DNA from: Syntrophaceae bacterium UBA6087
GTDB taxonomy: Bacteria; Desulfobacterota; Desulfomonilia; UBA1062
Direction of reading: 5' to 3'
Length of the DNA stretch: 64,000 nt
NCBI GenBank assembly: GCA_002448235.1
Contig: DIXF01000005.1
Coordinates: 292,666-356,665 of the forward strand
Part shown: positions 17,582-25,476 of the stretch, piece after piece
Layout: every line of letters starts with the position of its first letter
Position numbering within the stretch: the stretch's first letter is position 1
Position numbers and translations under genes: made by a program
The notes under the pieces: model-generated
The model's input: the letters and a program-made list of their open reading frames with translations, nothing else
Told to the model about the DNA's origin: nothing
Database searches by the model: none

Positions 17582-18304
17582 TTATCTTTTCTTGAAACGG
17601 TAGATAAATCCCAAAGCCATGACCGAGATTATGGGAGCCAGAGCTATAAGCGCTACCATGCCCAGACCCTGGACGACCGGGTCCCCTTCGCCTATCGAAG
17701 AAGATATACCTAAAGCAAGGGCCAGAAGAAAGGAATTTGCCAGCGGTCCCGTTGCGACGCCTCCGGCATCGATGGCGATGGATAGGAAATCCTTGTCGCT
17801 GAACCACATGATTATCAGAACGAAGGTGTATCCTGGAATCAAAATATAAAGCAAAGGGATATCGTAGGTGATGCGGAGCATCCCCAGGCTGACAAAAAAC
17901 GCAACGCCGGTGCAGATCGCATACAGTACGGCCGATTGTCGGATCGACCCGCTCGATGCTTCCTCGACCTGATCGGCAAGTATGCGGACTGACGGCTCTC
18001 CCCACGTCGTGAGGAATCCCAGGAGAAATCCCAATGGGACAAGAAGCCACTTATGGCGCAGTGTACCGATAGCCTCTCCCAGCGCCCGGCCGAATGGCAA
18101 GAAACTGATATTCACCCCCTGGAGAAACAGGAGAAGGCCGAAAGCGGCAAGCATTGTCCCGGTGAGAATGTTTATTACGTATCTCCGGGGCAGCCTTAAC
18201 AGGAGAAGCTGAAAAACGAGGAAGATGACGATCAGGGGCAGTGTGGCTTCTGCCACGCTTAAAAAGGTAGTATCGAAATCATGGAGGATGTTTATCCCGT
18301 TCAC
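17582..18304 (-). CDS. DUF1538 membrane protein, second copy
   Basis: Membrane protein of 240 residues with about seven hydrophobic segments. It is clearly homologous to the upstream gene: both have the pattern PLGFLLGF-TTWGEPSVRILADQVE (here) or FTLGFATTLAEPDVLVLSTQVD (there), followed by a glycine- and alanine-rich DAGGVATGPL / DAGSVTTGAL motif. Function is unknown; the duplicated DAG-V-TG motifs suggest a two-half transporter. It overlaps the upstream copy by ATGA. Confidence 0.85.
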   Translation of the reverse strand: MNGINILHDFDTTFLSVAEATLPLIVIFLVFQLLLLRLPRRYVINILTGTMLAAFGLLLFLQGVNISFLPFGRALGEAIGTLRHKWLLVPLGFLLGFLTTWGEPSVRILADQVEEASSGSIRQSAVLYAICTGVAFFVSLGMLRITYDIPLLYILIPGYTFVLIIMWFSDKDFLSIAIDAGGVATGPLANSFLLALALGISSSIGEGDPVVQGLGMVALIALAPIISVMALGFIYRFKKR

Positions 18305-19026
18305 AGGAAAAATATCCCTATGATCATTATGGCGATAATCGGCCCTATGGACGCGAACCCCAGCAACCCGAATCCATCAGAAACAGATGACCTTCCCGCA
18401 AGGACAGAGCTCAAACCCAGGGCAAGGGAGATCACCACGGGCGTGGTCAAAGCCCCTGTCGTCACGCTGCCTGCATCATATGCCAGCGGGACGAATTCCG
18501 ATGGCGCGAAAAAGGAGAGAATTATGACCGTTGCATACGCGCCTGCCAGCAGATAAACCATCCTTACCCCGAACACAATTCTCAGCATCGCGATTGCAAC
18601 GAAAAATCCCAGACCGATCGCTATGACATACAAGACCAGGTCCTTGGGAATGGCCCCGTGCGAGATAGCATCAACCTGAGTCGACAATACCAGGACGTCG
18701 GGCTCGGCAAGGGTTGTCGCAAAGCCCAGGGTGAAAGCAACCGATGCTATCAGCAGAAGCGAACGTCGCTGGGGCAGCTCCGCGCCGATGAATCTTCCCA
18801 TGGGAAGGATTCCCAGGTCTATGCCCAGAAAAAACAGCATCAATCCCGCCACTGCCATGAGTGATCCTATGAGGAACTGGATAAACAGAGCGGCAGGCGC
18901 TTTGACCAGGGTGAACTGAAGAATGCTGATAACAGTAACCAGAGGTGCAATGGCCTTGGTTACTTCCAGAAGCTTGTCTTTAAACAAGTATATCAAACCT
19001 CCCGTTTCAAGAAACCTCAGCCTCAT
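18301..19026 (-). CDS. DUF1538 membrane protein, first copy
   Basis: First gene of the operon, 241 residues and about seven membrane segments, paralogous to the next gene. The motifs TTLAEPDVLVLSTQVD and DAGSVTTGALTTPVVISLALG contain conserved acidic residues inside hydrophobic stretches, as expected for a transporter, though no substrate is known. The two overlapping genes may give a heterodimer, as single-chain DUF1538 proteins with two halves exist. It is divergent from the BON gene, so promoters for both should lie at 19027-19277. Confidence 0.85.
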   Translation of the reverse strand: MRLRFLETGGLIYLFKDKLLEVTKAIAPLVTVISILQFTLVKAPAALFIQFLIGSLMAVAGLMLFFLGIDLGILPMGRFIGAELPQRRSLLLIASVAFTLGFATTLAEPDVLVLSTQVDAISHGAIPKDLVLYVIAIGLGFFVAIAMLRIVFGVRMVYLLAGAYATVIILSFFAPSEFVPLAYDAGSVTTGALTTPVVISLALGLSSVLAGRSSVSDGFGLLGFASIGPIIAIMIIGIFFL

Positions 19027-19277
19027 CTATTCCTGATATTAAGAACCTAAGAGGCATGAATAATATTTCAAATATTTCTGGAGGGGGAGCACCTTTCTTT
19101 AGGCTTGGGAACATCATGGTAAGTTTGGTAAAAAGAAGGCGCTTGATCCTCTGACTGTCCGGTCGCGTCGACTCGATACTCCCTCCGCGCCATGAATGGC
19201 AGCAACATTGAAAACGCAGACAGAGCCCCTACAATTATGTGTAAAGAACGAGATCACCAGTGGAGGAGTGCCTGATC

Positions 19278-19958
19278 ATGGCGGATGAAAGAAAAAGGAG
19301 ACCGGAGGATATCAGGAAGGACGTGTATTCGCAGCTTGCCTGGGACAACAGGGTAGGACATACGAGCATCATTGTGAAAGTAACCGATGACGGGACAGTG
19401 ATACTTTCAGGAATGGTGCCCACACATACTGACCGGTTCGAGGCGGAAGAGGATGCGTATACCGTCTCCGGAGTGAAGAGTGTGGAAAACCATCTGTCTG
19501 TAAGCCCGCCCCTGACGTATCCGGTCCCAGAAGACGACGATATCGCCGCACAGATAGAAAACCTGCTGCAGTGGAACCCGACCATCGATGCAACCCGGAT
19601 ACAGGTAGTGGTGACAAGCGGCATCCTCACCCTCATGGGGAACGTGGATTCGGTGTGGCAGAAATACCGTGTAGAACACCTTGCTGAGGACATAGCCGGA
19701 GTTATATCCGTCGACAACAGGCTGTCGGTTCAGCCGATCGGAGAGGTCTCCGATGATGACATCAGGGATGACATCATCGGGACGCTCGCCAGGAATACCT
19801 TCATCGACGCATCGAATATCGTTGTCTCCGTGGAAAAAGGCGAAGTGACTCTAAGCGGCGTTGTCGACAACCATTTGGCCAGGAGGACGGCCCTTGGAAT
19901 CGCCCATAATACGAATGGCGTCATTGATGTGCACGATAATTTGGAAATAATCCTATAG
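19278..19958 (+). CDS. Triple BON-domain protein
   Basis: Protein of 226 residues made of three consecutive BON domains, at roughly 10-75, 85-150 and 160-226. Each shows the pattern I-x-V-x-x-G-x-V-x-L-x-G-x-V followed by an alpha helix and GV-x-x-V-x-(N/D)-x-L (for example VSVEKGEVTLSGVVDN). BON domains bind phospholipids or large ligands; OsmY-like proteins with two copies are periplasmic stress proteins. No signal peptide is visible here, so this one is probably cytoplasmic. The ATG at 19278 follows GGAGGAG; an in-frame GTG at 19260 would have no ribosome site. It heads a group with Rnk and DUF421 genes. Confidence 0.85.
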   Translation: MADERKRRPEDIRKDVYSQLAWDNRVGHTSIIVKVTDDGTVILSGMVPTHTDRFEAEEDAYTVSGVKSVENHLSVSPPLTYPVPEDDDIAAQIENLLQWNPTIDATRIQVVVTSGILTLMGNVDSVWQKYRVEHLAEDIAGVISVDNRLSVQPIGEVSDDDIRDDIIGTLARNTFIDASNIVVSVEKGEVTLSGVVDNHLARRTALGIAHNTNGVIDVHDNLEIIL

Positions 19959-20062
19959 TGCACAACCTTACGGGGTGTGTCTTTATAACGAACAAAGGCA
20001 ATTGAGCTGTCGTGGATAAACCCGATCAGTGCCTTCAGGTGAACAATAGGAAGGATAGGATC

Positions 20063-20479
20063 ATGGCAGAAAGGAAGTTATATCTTACTGAGTTTGACAG
20101 ATCGCGACTCGAGGAAATTATAGAAGTTGCTGAGGAGTTTGGCGACCATGGCAGGAAGGACCTGGAGTCTCTGGAAGAAGAGCTGGAAAGAGCGGAGATC
20201 GTTCCCTCCCAGGATATGCCGCCGGATGTCGTGACCATGAACTCGAAGGTGGTCCTCCGCGACGTCAAGACCTCCGAGAGAATGACTTACACCCTTGTGT
20301 TTCCCAGGGATGCGAACATTGATACCGGCGCTATATCGGTCCTCGCACCTGTCGGCACAGCGATTCTGGGATATGCCAAAGGAGATATCATCGAGTGGCC
20401 GGTCCCATCCGGCGTGCGCAGCATCGGCATCGAGGAAGTTATTTACCAGCCTGAGGCGGCAGGCGATTATCACCTGTAA
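20063..20479 (+). CDS. rnk: Rnk-type regulator of nucleoside diphosphate kinase (GreA/GreB C-terminal domain)
   Basis: Protein of 138 residues, the usual length of Rnk. A short N-terminal helical hairpin (LTEFDRSRLEEIIE, then LESLEEELERAEIVP) leads into the GreA/GreB-like C-terminal domain, with VTMNSKVVLRDVKT, APVGTAILGYAKGD and VIYQPEAAG. Rnk binds RNA polymerase without stimulating cleavage and affects nucleotide metabolism. The start at 20063 has AAGGATAGGA upstream; a GTG at 20012 is a weaker option. In this island it sits between the BON and DUF421 genes. Confidence 0.9.
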   Translation: MAERKLYLTEFDRSRLEEIIEVAEEFGDHGRKDLESLEEELERAEIVPSQDMPPDVVTMNSKVVLRDVKTSERMTYTLVFPRDANIDTGAISVLAPVGTAILGYAKGDIIEWPVPSGVRSIGIEEVIYQPEAAGDYHL

Positions 20480-20571
20480 GGCAGTCGGCTGCACTGGTGA
20501 CCAGCCGGTATAACCCGAGTCGCTCGTGTACCCGAGCAGCAGGCTCTCTATACGGAGAAGCGTCGATCCAG

Positions 20572-21048
20572 ATGACTGAAACGTTCACCTTCGAAACACC
20601 TCTTGTTGAGATCCTTGTCCGAGGGACGGCTGTCTACCTTACGATTGCGCTGATATTCCGGCTCATGCCCAAACGGCAGACGGGAAACCTGTCGCCCAAC
20701 GATCTTATCGCGCTCATCATCATCGGAGGTCTTGCAGCGGGAGCAATAGCAGGTAAAGCCCGGACTGTGCCTGATATCCTTCTTATGATCGCCGTGGTCA
20801 TGGGATGGGACTATGTGTTCAATGTGGTGGAATACTACTTCCCGCGCTTGCGTGGAGTTGCACAGGACTCCCCGACTCTCTTGATCTACAATGGCAGGCT
20901 TTTGAAAGACAACCTCAAGAAGGAAAAGCTGACGGAACAGGAGCTCGATGCAAGCCTGCGACAGCAAGGCTGTGCTAATATCTCGCAGGTGAAACAAGCC
21001 ATTCTGGAGGTGGACGGCAAAATAAGCGTTATTAAAATGAATTTATGA
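20572..21048 (+). CDS. DUF421 (YetF-like) membrane protein
   Basis: Protein of 158 residues. Two to three hydrophobic segments (LVRGTAVYLTIALIFRLM, LIALIIIGGLAAGAIAG, ILLMIAVVMGWDYVF) are followed by a soluble DUF421 domain: LLIYNGRLLKDNLKKEKLT, then ELDASLRQQGCANISQVKQ and AILEVDGKISVI. RMPKRQTG-like text (RLMPKRQTGNLSPND) is the family hallmark. YetF-like proteins are tied to envelope stress and spore membranes, but the function is unsettled. The start at 20572 follows GGAGAAG at 20554; a GTG at 20497 extends the frame without support. Confidence 0.85.
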   Translation: MTETFTFETPLVEILVRGTAVYLTIALIFRLMPKRQTGNLSPNDLIALIIIGGLAAGAIAGKARTVPDILLMIAVVMGWDYVFNVVEYYFPRLRGVAQDSPTLLIYNGRLLKDNLKKEKLTEQELDASLRQQGCANISQVKQAILEVDGKISVIKMNL

Positions 21049-21430
21049 TACTTGTTGTATCTGAATAGAATTCCAACACTTTTAGAATGACCTGATCTTA
21101 GCAAGCGACATTGAAAATGTTTGTTTAGAAAGTGATGATTGCATCTGACAATCGAAACCCTCAGAGGGAGATCACAGACCATAGGTTTCTATAAGGCCTG
21201 CTCATGCTTATGAAATTAATGATCTCCTAAGAAGACATAATCTTCGTAGATCTCCTGATAGTTAGGCTTTCAAAAGATATCGTGAAACTCATCTCCCCAT
21301 CATCCTGACATCCGGAGAAAACTATGGTGCTGTGCCAGGATCAAAACTTTCTTCCTATATAGATAAGATTTAATCAATCATAACATCAAGTATCAGCACA
21401 AATGCCAGAGTTCGTGTGGACACATATAGA
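21049..21430. other. Intergenic region with two dispersed repeats
   Basis: The region between the plus-strand DUF421 gene and the minus-strand cargo operon. Bases 21186-21241 match 15460-15514, and 21277-21350 match 8737-8820 and 6970-7040. No gene is visible; the AT-rich remainder may hold terminators, but no stem with a T-run stands out. Confidence 0.5.
21277..21350 (+). repeat. Degenerate dispersed repeat, copy C
   Basis: GATATCGTGAAACTCATC-CCCCATCATCCTGACAT, then GGAGAAAACTATGG and TGTGCCAGGATC. Same order and spacing as copies A and B, with many substitutions. All copies lie between cargo modules of the island. Confidence 0.55.
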
Positions 21431-22339
21431 TTAATAATTATTTGGAAAACCTTGTTTTCGCCACCTGTAAATATGAGAGCCTGGATATTTTAAATAACTA
21501 TTAGGCAAATTGATGTTCAGCTCTTTTGATGCTCTCAACATTGCGTCCCGTTGAGTTTCTGATCCAGTATTGCAGTATCTCAAAACCAAATTAATAAACT
21601 TAGGAGAGCTAGTATTGTATTCATGCAAAAGAGAAATTTCTGTGATGGGGCTATATTCAAAGGAGCCGTTCAAAGGCTGATTCACTGAAGCTATTTTTAA
21701 ATATTTCCCGATAGTCCAAAGTGCATTATCAATTTTTTTTAGATGCTCTATAGAAGTTGTGCCATGCTTGACATGCAGATCTGATAACAATTGACACCAA
21801 AATATATGGTATTCTTTGTAGTTACAAATACTTAAATTCGTTGAATCACTATTCAATGGCAAACCAGAGAAGAATCTGTAGGATCTTTCAACATGCTGGT
21901 CATATAAAGGGAATATTCTAGGGTTTAAGATATGTGCCAGGAATGATGGGAGTACTATAGATTTATTTGACCATAGTTTTAACTCAGAGGTTACTTGTAA
22001 TACAACCTCTGAGTTAAAACTATCAATTTGCATAACCTTTTTTGCCCAATTAAAAAAACATGCTTTTTGAAGTATTTGCCCATGTCGCTTTGGGTCATAG
22101 GTGTTGGGTTTTGGTTGCCCTTTTGAATACATAACACCCCCAACACATAGTATCCCAGAGCTTTTCTTTCTCACTTTGCCGTCTTTCCAACAGAGCATGT
22201 TTTCAATCAAGGAACTCAAGCCAATTGGTGATGTGCTTTTTTGAATATCTTCAATGTTCGAAAGATAGAATTCAGGCGGGTATCTCGCTGAATCGAACTT
22301 CATTGACCAACAATCTATAAAGCCTTCCAAGATATTCAT
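21431..22339 (-). CDS. Protein of unknown function, last gene of the HNH-HEPN-ADP-ribosylhydrolase operon
   Basis: I do not recognise this 302-residue protein. It looks soluble, without signal or membrane segments. Two patches appear conserved in style: RYPPEFYLSNIEDIQKS near the N-terminus, and LPSFLAHILNPRIFPLYDQHVERS at about 130-155, whose H-x(8)-P-x-x-D-x-H-V spacing resembles an active or structural site. It starts 14 bases after the ADP-ribosylglycohydrolase stop and is probably translated from the same message. Base composition is more AT-rich than the flanking chromosome, suggesting acquired DNA. Confidence 0.6.
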   Translation of the reverse strand: MNILEGFIDCWSMKFDSARYPPEFYLSNIEDIQKSTSPIGLSSLIENMLCWKDGKVRKKSSGILCVGGVMYSKGQPKPNTYDPKRHGQILQKACFFNWAKKVMQIDSFNSEVVLQVTSELKLWSNKSIVLPSFLAHILNPRIFPLYDQHVERSYRFFSGLPLNSDSTNLSICNYKEYHIFWCQLLSDLHVKHGTTSIEHLKKIDNALWTIGKYLKIASVNQPLNGSFEYSPITEISLLHEYNTSSPKFINLVLRYCNTGSETQRDAMLRASKELNINLPNSYLKYPGSHIYRWRKQGFPNNY

Positions 22340-22353
22340 GTAAATATTGATCC

Positions 22354-23139
22354 CTAGTTTCTTCTTGGTTTGGTGCAGAACTTTTCCATGAAAGATCTTG
22401 TTATTTCAGCAAGTTCATAGTCAAGAATATCGTATACCACCCCTTGTATGTCCTTTGGTACACCGCCATAGAATGCCTGAGCAATGCCCCCTGTAATACA
22501 GGCTAGAGTATCGCTGTCTCCCCCTAGTGATACAGCGGTTCGTATCGCATCTTCAAAATCTGTCGAATCCAGGAAAGCACGAATGGCCTGAGGGACCGTA
22601 TTTTGAGATGCTTCTGTGAATCTATATGAAGGCCTTATCTCATCAACGTGGTGGCTGAGGTCGTACCCGAAAGTTTTTTCAATATAATCTCTGATCAGAT
22701 CTTTAGTATGCCTTGTTCGTGCAAGAAAGACAGCTGCGGCTGTTGATTGACCTCCCTTAATGCCTTCTGGGTGGTTGTGTGTTAACGCCGTGAACTGTTC
22801 AGCCTTCTGAAGTACCGTTTCTAGGTCATTATAAGCAAATCCTACGGGACAAATACGCATGGCTGCACCATTGCCCCAGCTGTTATATGGTTCAGAATTA
22901 GTTTCCTGTGCCCATGCTTTAAAAGAAGTGCCGTATCCTCTTCCAGGGTATGCGTTGAAAAAATGCTTGAGATTGACTCCATATGGAACACCTGTGAGAA
23001 TTGTATCTGCAAGTGCTACTGTCAGAACAGTGTCGTCCGTAAAGAAACACTCAGCTGTAAAGAGTTCGAATTCTTTTGTTTTGATATTGTTGAACTCATA
23101 AATAGAACCAATAATATCTCCTGCTATTGCGCCAAGCAT
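22354..23139 (-). CDS. ADP-ribosylglycohydrolase (DraG/ARH family)
   Basis: Cytoplasmic enzyme of 261 residues that removes ADP-ribose from proteins, nucleic acids or small molecules. The dinuclear-metal site is visible: MLGAIAGDIIGSIYEF at the start, FFTDDTVLTVALADT (the T-D-D motif), NGAAMRICPVG and THNHPEGIKGGQSTAAAV in the middle, and GGDSDTLACITGGIAQAFYG near the end (D-x-D motif). Family features are complete. The ATG at 23139 begins the family's conserved first strand and has GAGAGG 12 bases upstream; an ATG four codons earlier is possible. In this operon it could reverse or limit an ADP-ribose signal. Confidence 0.88.
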   Translation of the reverse strand: MLGAIAGDIIGSIYEFNNIKTKEFELFTAECFFTDDTVLTVALADTILTGVPYGVNLKHFFNAYPGRGYGTSFKAWAQETNSEPYNSWGNGAAMRICPVGFAYNDLETVLQKAEQFTALTHNHPEGIKGGQSTAAAVFLARTRHTKDLIRDYIEKTFGYDLSHHVDEIRPSYRFTEASQNTVPQAIRAFLDSTDFEDAIRTAVSLGGDSDTLACITGGIAQAFYGGVPKDIQGVVYDILDYELAEITRSFMEKFCTKPRRN

Positions 23140-23221
23140 ATCTTTACCCATCCTCTCATCGAACGCCAGGTATCAGCAGCGGCTGTCAAGCCGTCAGCGT
23201 TACATACCTTTGTTCGTTTTT

Positions 23222-23881
23222 TCATTCAGTATCCAAATCGGGTTTTGGAATACGACCACCAATAAGACCAAGACGATTATAAAATTCGTTAATGAAATTT
23301 ACTGTTGTAAGTACAGACCATGCCGCACAGCCATGCCCGATACATTTTTTAGGGAAAAAGGCATCGTTGACATGCGAGAATGGTGAAATGCTAAACCGGC
23401 TTTTTAAATATGACTCCAACTTTTTGTGCTCTTTAAGATCAGTATCCCATTCTGGCTTGTAATGAACTAGAGCATTCCTTAAAGTGACTAGCCTGTCTGT
23501 ATCTTGGTAAGGATTTTGTCCTTTATCAAATTTTTCTTTTTTACATACTGTCAAGGCTAGCTGATATTTTACAAGGATTGGCTTATCTTCGAGTGAAGGC
23601 CAAAGCTCTTGAAGTGTATCAATTATCCAATCCTCAACGCCCCTGAAAACATTTAGATTCCTATCAACAGCATAAAGGTACAACTCGTTTATTTTGCTTT
23701 CTAACGCGGCAACCGACATAAGAATGGATGCTGTTACTGCGCTGAAGTAGTATGTTCTTATCTCATCTTTAAGTGGCTGATTATTCTCTTTCTCAATTTT
23801 TGCAGCTGTTCTTGAAAAAAGAGCTGCACCATTCAAATGGTAAAAAGAAAAGTTGGTTTTCAAACTTGCGGTAGCACCCAT
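23222..23881 (-). CDS. Putative HEPN-domain protein
   Basis: Protein of 219 residues, predicted all-helical, with no signal peptide. RNALVHYKPEW at 135-145 carries the R-x4-H motif (Arg135, His140) of HEPN ribonucleases. An earlier helix (YYFSAVTASILMSVAALESKIN) resembles the first HEPN helix of such proteins. HEPN domains often act as RNA-cleaving toxins in defence and toxin-antitoxin loci. AGGAAG lies six bases upstream of the start. It is 27 bases downstream of the HNH gene. Domain assignment rests on motif and helix pattern, not on a database match. Confidence 0.6.
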   Translation of the reverse strand: MGATASLKTNFSFYHLNGAALFSRTAAKIEKENNQPLKDEIRTYYFSAVTASILMSVAALESKINELYLYAVDRNLNVFRGVEDWIIDTLQELWPSLEDKPILVKYQLALTVCKKEKFDKGQNPYQDTDRLVTLRNALVHYKPEWDTDLKEHKKLESYLKSRFSISPFSHVNDAFFPKKCIGHGCAAWSVLTTVNFINEFYNRLGLIGGRIPKPDLDTE

Positions 23882-23908
23882 AGTAACTTCCTAATATATC
23901 AAGCGAAC

Positions 23909-24628
23909 CTATGGTTCGGCATTTCCTTTAGTAACAGCTTCCATAACAGGCCGATTACCTCTGCTTGAATTGCAGTGCAAGCATGCTGTAACTAAGTTAT
24001 CAAATGAATTTAACCCACCATGAGATACTGGCTGGATATGATCAAGTGTTGCGCTAAATCGAGTTAATTGCTTTCCACAATATTTGCATTTGTATAAATC
24101 TCTCTCGAAAATCTTTATGCGATTCTCAGCAACATTGTAGTAATCAACATCTCGTACTTCATCAACTATGTAGGTAGCCAAGTTCTCTTTGGCTGTTTTC
24201 ATGTGCTCGACACACCAAGGAATCTCTTCTGGAATAAGAACGAGATATGGAGTCCCTTCACGGTTTGTATCTCCGTCTTTTCTGATACATTTCTTTTCTT
24301 CAAGTCCGCGAAGTGTATCTTGCACAGATGCATAGGATAATTTTTCTGATTGACCGCTGCTTGATTTAATTACACCAGAACAAAGACCACGAACACTTAC
24401 CCTTACCCTTTGAGTCCCCTGCTTTATCACAGAGTGCCGAAACAAGTACCAGTAGATAGCAGCTTCATAAGGATGTAAATGCGGTTGAAGATAATCGACT
24501 ATCTGACTCACAATATCAGGGAGTTCCAATGCATCAAAATTCCGCTCAAAGGAATCTGCCTCTTGAGGATTAAATTCTGTTTCAATCTCAGAAAGCAGCT
24601 CACGGATTTTATCGATCTTCTCACTCAT
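23909..24628 (-). CDS. Winged-helix/HNH endonuclease fusion
   Basis: First gene of the operon, 239 residues. Residues 50-140 look like a winged-helix DNA-binding domain similar to replication initiators or phage regulators (HPYEAAIYWYLFRHSVI, then SYASVQDTLRGLEEKKCIRK). Residues 181-225 are a complete HNH nuclease with zinc cysteines: CKYCGK (Cys181, Cys184), LDHIQP (Asp196-His197), HGG (His203), DNLVTAC-x2-C (Asn211, Cys216, Cys219). HNH enzymes of this type cut DNA in restriction, recombination and defence. AAGGAGATGATCG precedes the start. It probably sets the specificity of the operon. Confidence 0.85.
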   Translation of the reverse strand: MSEKIDKIRELLSEIETEFNPQEADSFERNFDALELPDIVSQIVDYLQPHLHPYEAAIYWYLFRHSVIKQGTQRVRVSVRGLCSGVIKSSSGQSEKLSYASVQDTLRGLEEKKCIRKDGDTNREGTPYLVLIPEEIPWCVEHMKTAKENLATYIVDEVRDVDYYNVAENRIKIFERDLYKCKYCGKQLTRFSATLDHIQPVSHGGLNSFDNLVTACLHCNSSRGNRPVMEAVTKGNAEP

Positions 24629-24909
24629 CGATCATCTCCTTATGATGCCCAAACAAGAGGATATACAGATCCTATTCCGCATATCCTCCATATATAACAC
24701 TAATTACAGACGCATTCAGCAAAATTGATATATGGCTAATAGATATCTTGTGCAAATGGAAACATGTAATCATCTGTTCGGAATGATAGATTTCTATAAG
24801 CTGCTGCAATCTTGGCTGGGTTATGATTTCTGTAATACACCTCATTATTAGGACTATTTCAAAACAGATAATCTGTTGAAAATATCTGTACACTTACCCC
24901 CATTTTATT

Positions 24910-24990
24910 AACTCACCTTACGCAGTAAAGCCGGTTTTTTTATGTCGAGCAAAAAATGAACCGGGTCTGGTTAACTGCGTAAGATGAGTT
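24910..24990. repeat. Inverted repeat AACTCACCTTACGCAGT, island copy 2
   Basis: Arms 24910-24926 and 24974-24990 pair with one mismatch over 17 bases. A nested second stem, CCGGTTTTTT against AAAAAATGAACCGG, lies inside, so the whole 81 bases can fold as a long hairpin. Shares TCACCTTACGCA with the copy at 7804-7856. Confidence 0.75.
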
Positions 24991-25078
24991 GATCAGGCAA
25001 GTGAAAGAGGATGTTTTCACAATGAGTTTTTTGTTTTAACGATATCAGCGAATATCTAAACGCAGAATAACAAGGTAC

Positions 25079-25112
25079 CGAGCGGACGAGGCGTTTACGC
25101 CTCGTCCGCTCG
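25079..25112. repeat. Perfect 15-bp hairpin near the integrase
   Basis: CGAGCGGACGAGGCG (25079-25093), loop TTTA, then its exact complement CGCCTCGTCCGCTCG (25098-25112). GC-rich, without a T-run on the plus strand. Could be a bidirectional block between cargo and integrase, or a recombination structure. Confidence 0.7.
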
Positions 25113-25296
25113 AAATCATTTCAGCATGTAAAGAAAATCCCAAGCAAAAACAGACACCCTCCGCTCGCTCGGAAAGCATCACGCCAACTTAAAACCTGTT
25201 GTCATTCTGCTTGCAGCGCTTCAGGTGTCTCCGGTGGTCACATCCTGTAACCACCTCCAAGTTGTAGCCTTTCAGGCTGGTCTTCTCCGGTCGTTT

Positions 25297-25338
25297 CCTC
25301 CCTTCCCCTTCAATTGTGGGTGAAAGGGGCAAGGGAGG
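25297..25338 (+). terminator. Hairpin upstream of the integrase gene (terminator or attenuator)
   Basis: CCTCCCTTCCCCTT (25297-25310) pairs with AAGGGG-c-AAGGGAGG (25324-25338), one bulged base. AAAAATTGGTTTTTC follows. It sits 138 bases before the integrase start and could isolate or attenuate that gene. The role is inferred. Confidence 0.4.
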
Positions 25339-25476
25339 AAAAATTGGTTTTTCATTTTAAAAGCACTGGAGGATGGAGACTTGGATCATCACTTTAGCGA
25401 GTCCATGAAGATGCTTGCCCACCGAACCATGCAGAGTTATAATCGTTCTTCTCAGTTCAGAGGGGAGGAGGGTTGT

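Larger units (their letters stand above)
24629..25476. other. Regulatory and structural region left of the integrase gene
   Basis: No gene is supported in about 850 bases; a 73-codon frame at 24672-24893 (minus) looks like chance. The promoter of the HNH operon should lie at the left end. Four structured elements follow: the inverted repeat at 24910-24990, a perfect hairpin at 25079-25112, a GGTGGT/ACCACC pair at 25233-25255, and a long imperfect hairpin at 25297-25338 followed by AAAAATTGGTTTTTC. This is where integrase control sites and excision sites would be expected. Confidence 0.5.

Noticed and set aside
24672..24893. 73-codon minus-strand frame between the HNH gene and the inverted repeat
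   Set aside because: Low-complexity isoleucine-rich translation typical of AT-rich spacer; no start signal.
24910..24990. Integron attC site
   Set aside because: The inverted repeats have imperfect similarity to attC folding but lack GTTRRRY and RYYYAAC end motifs, and no integron integrase or cassette array is present.
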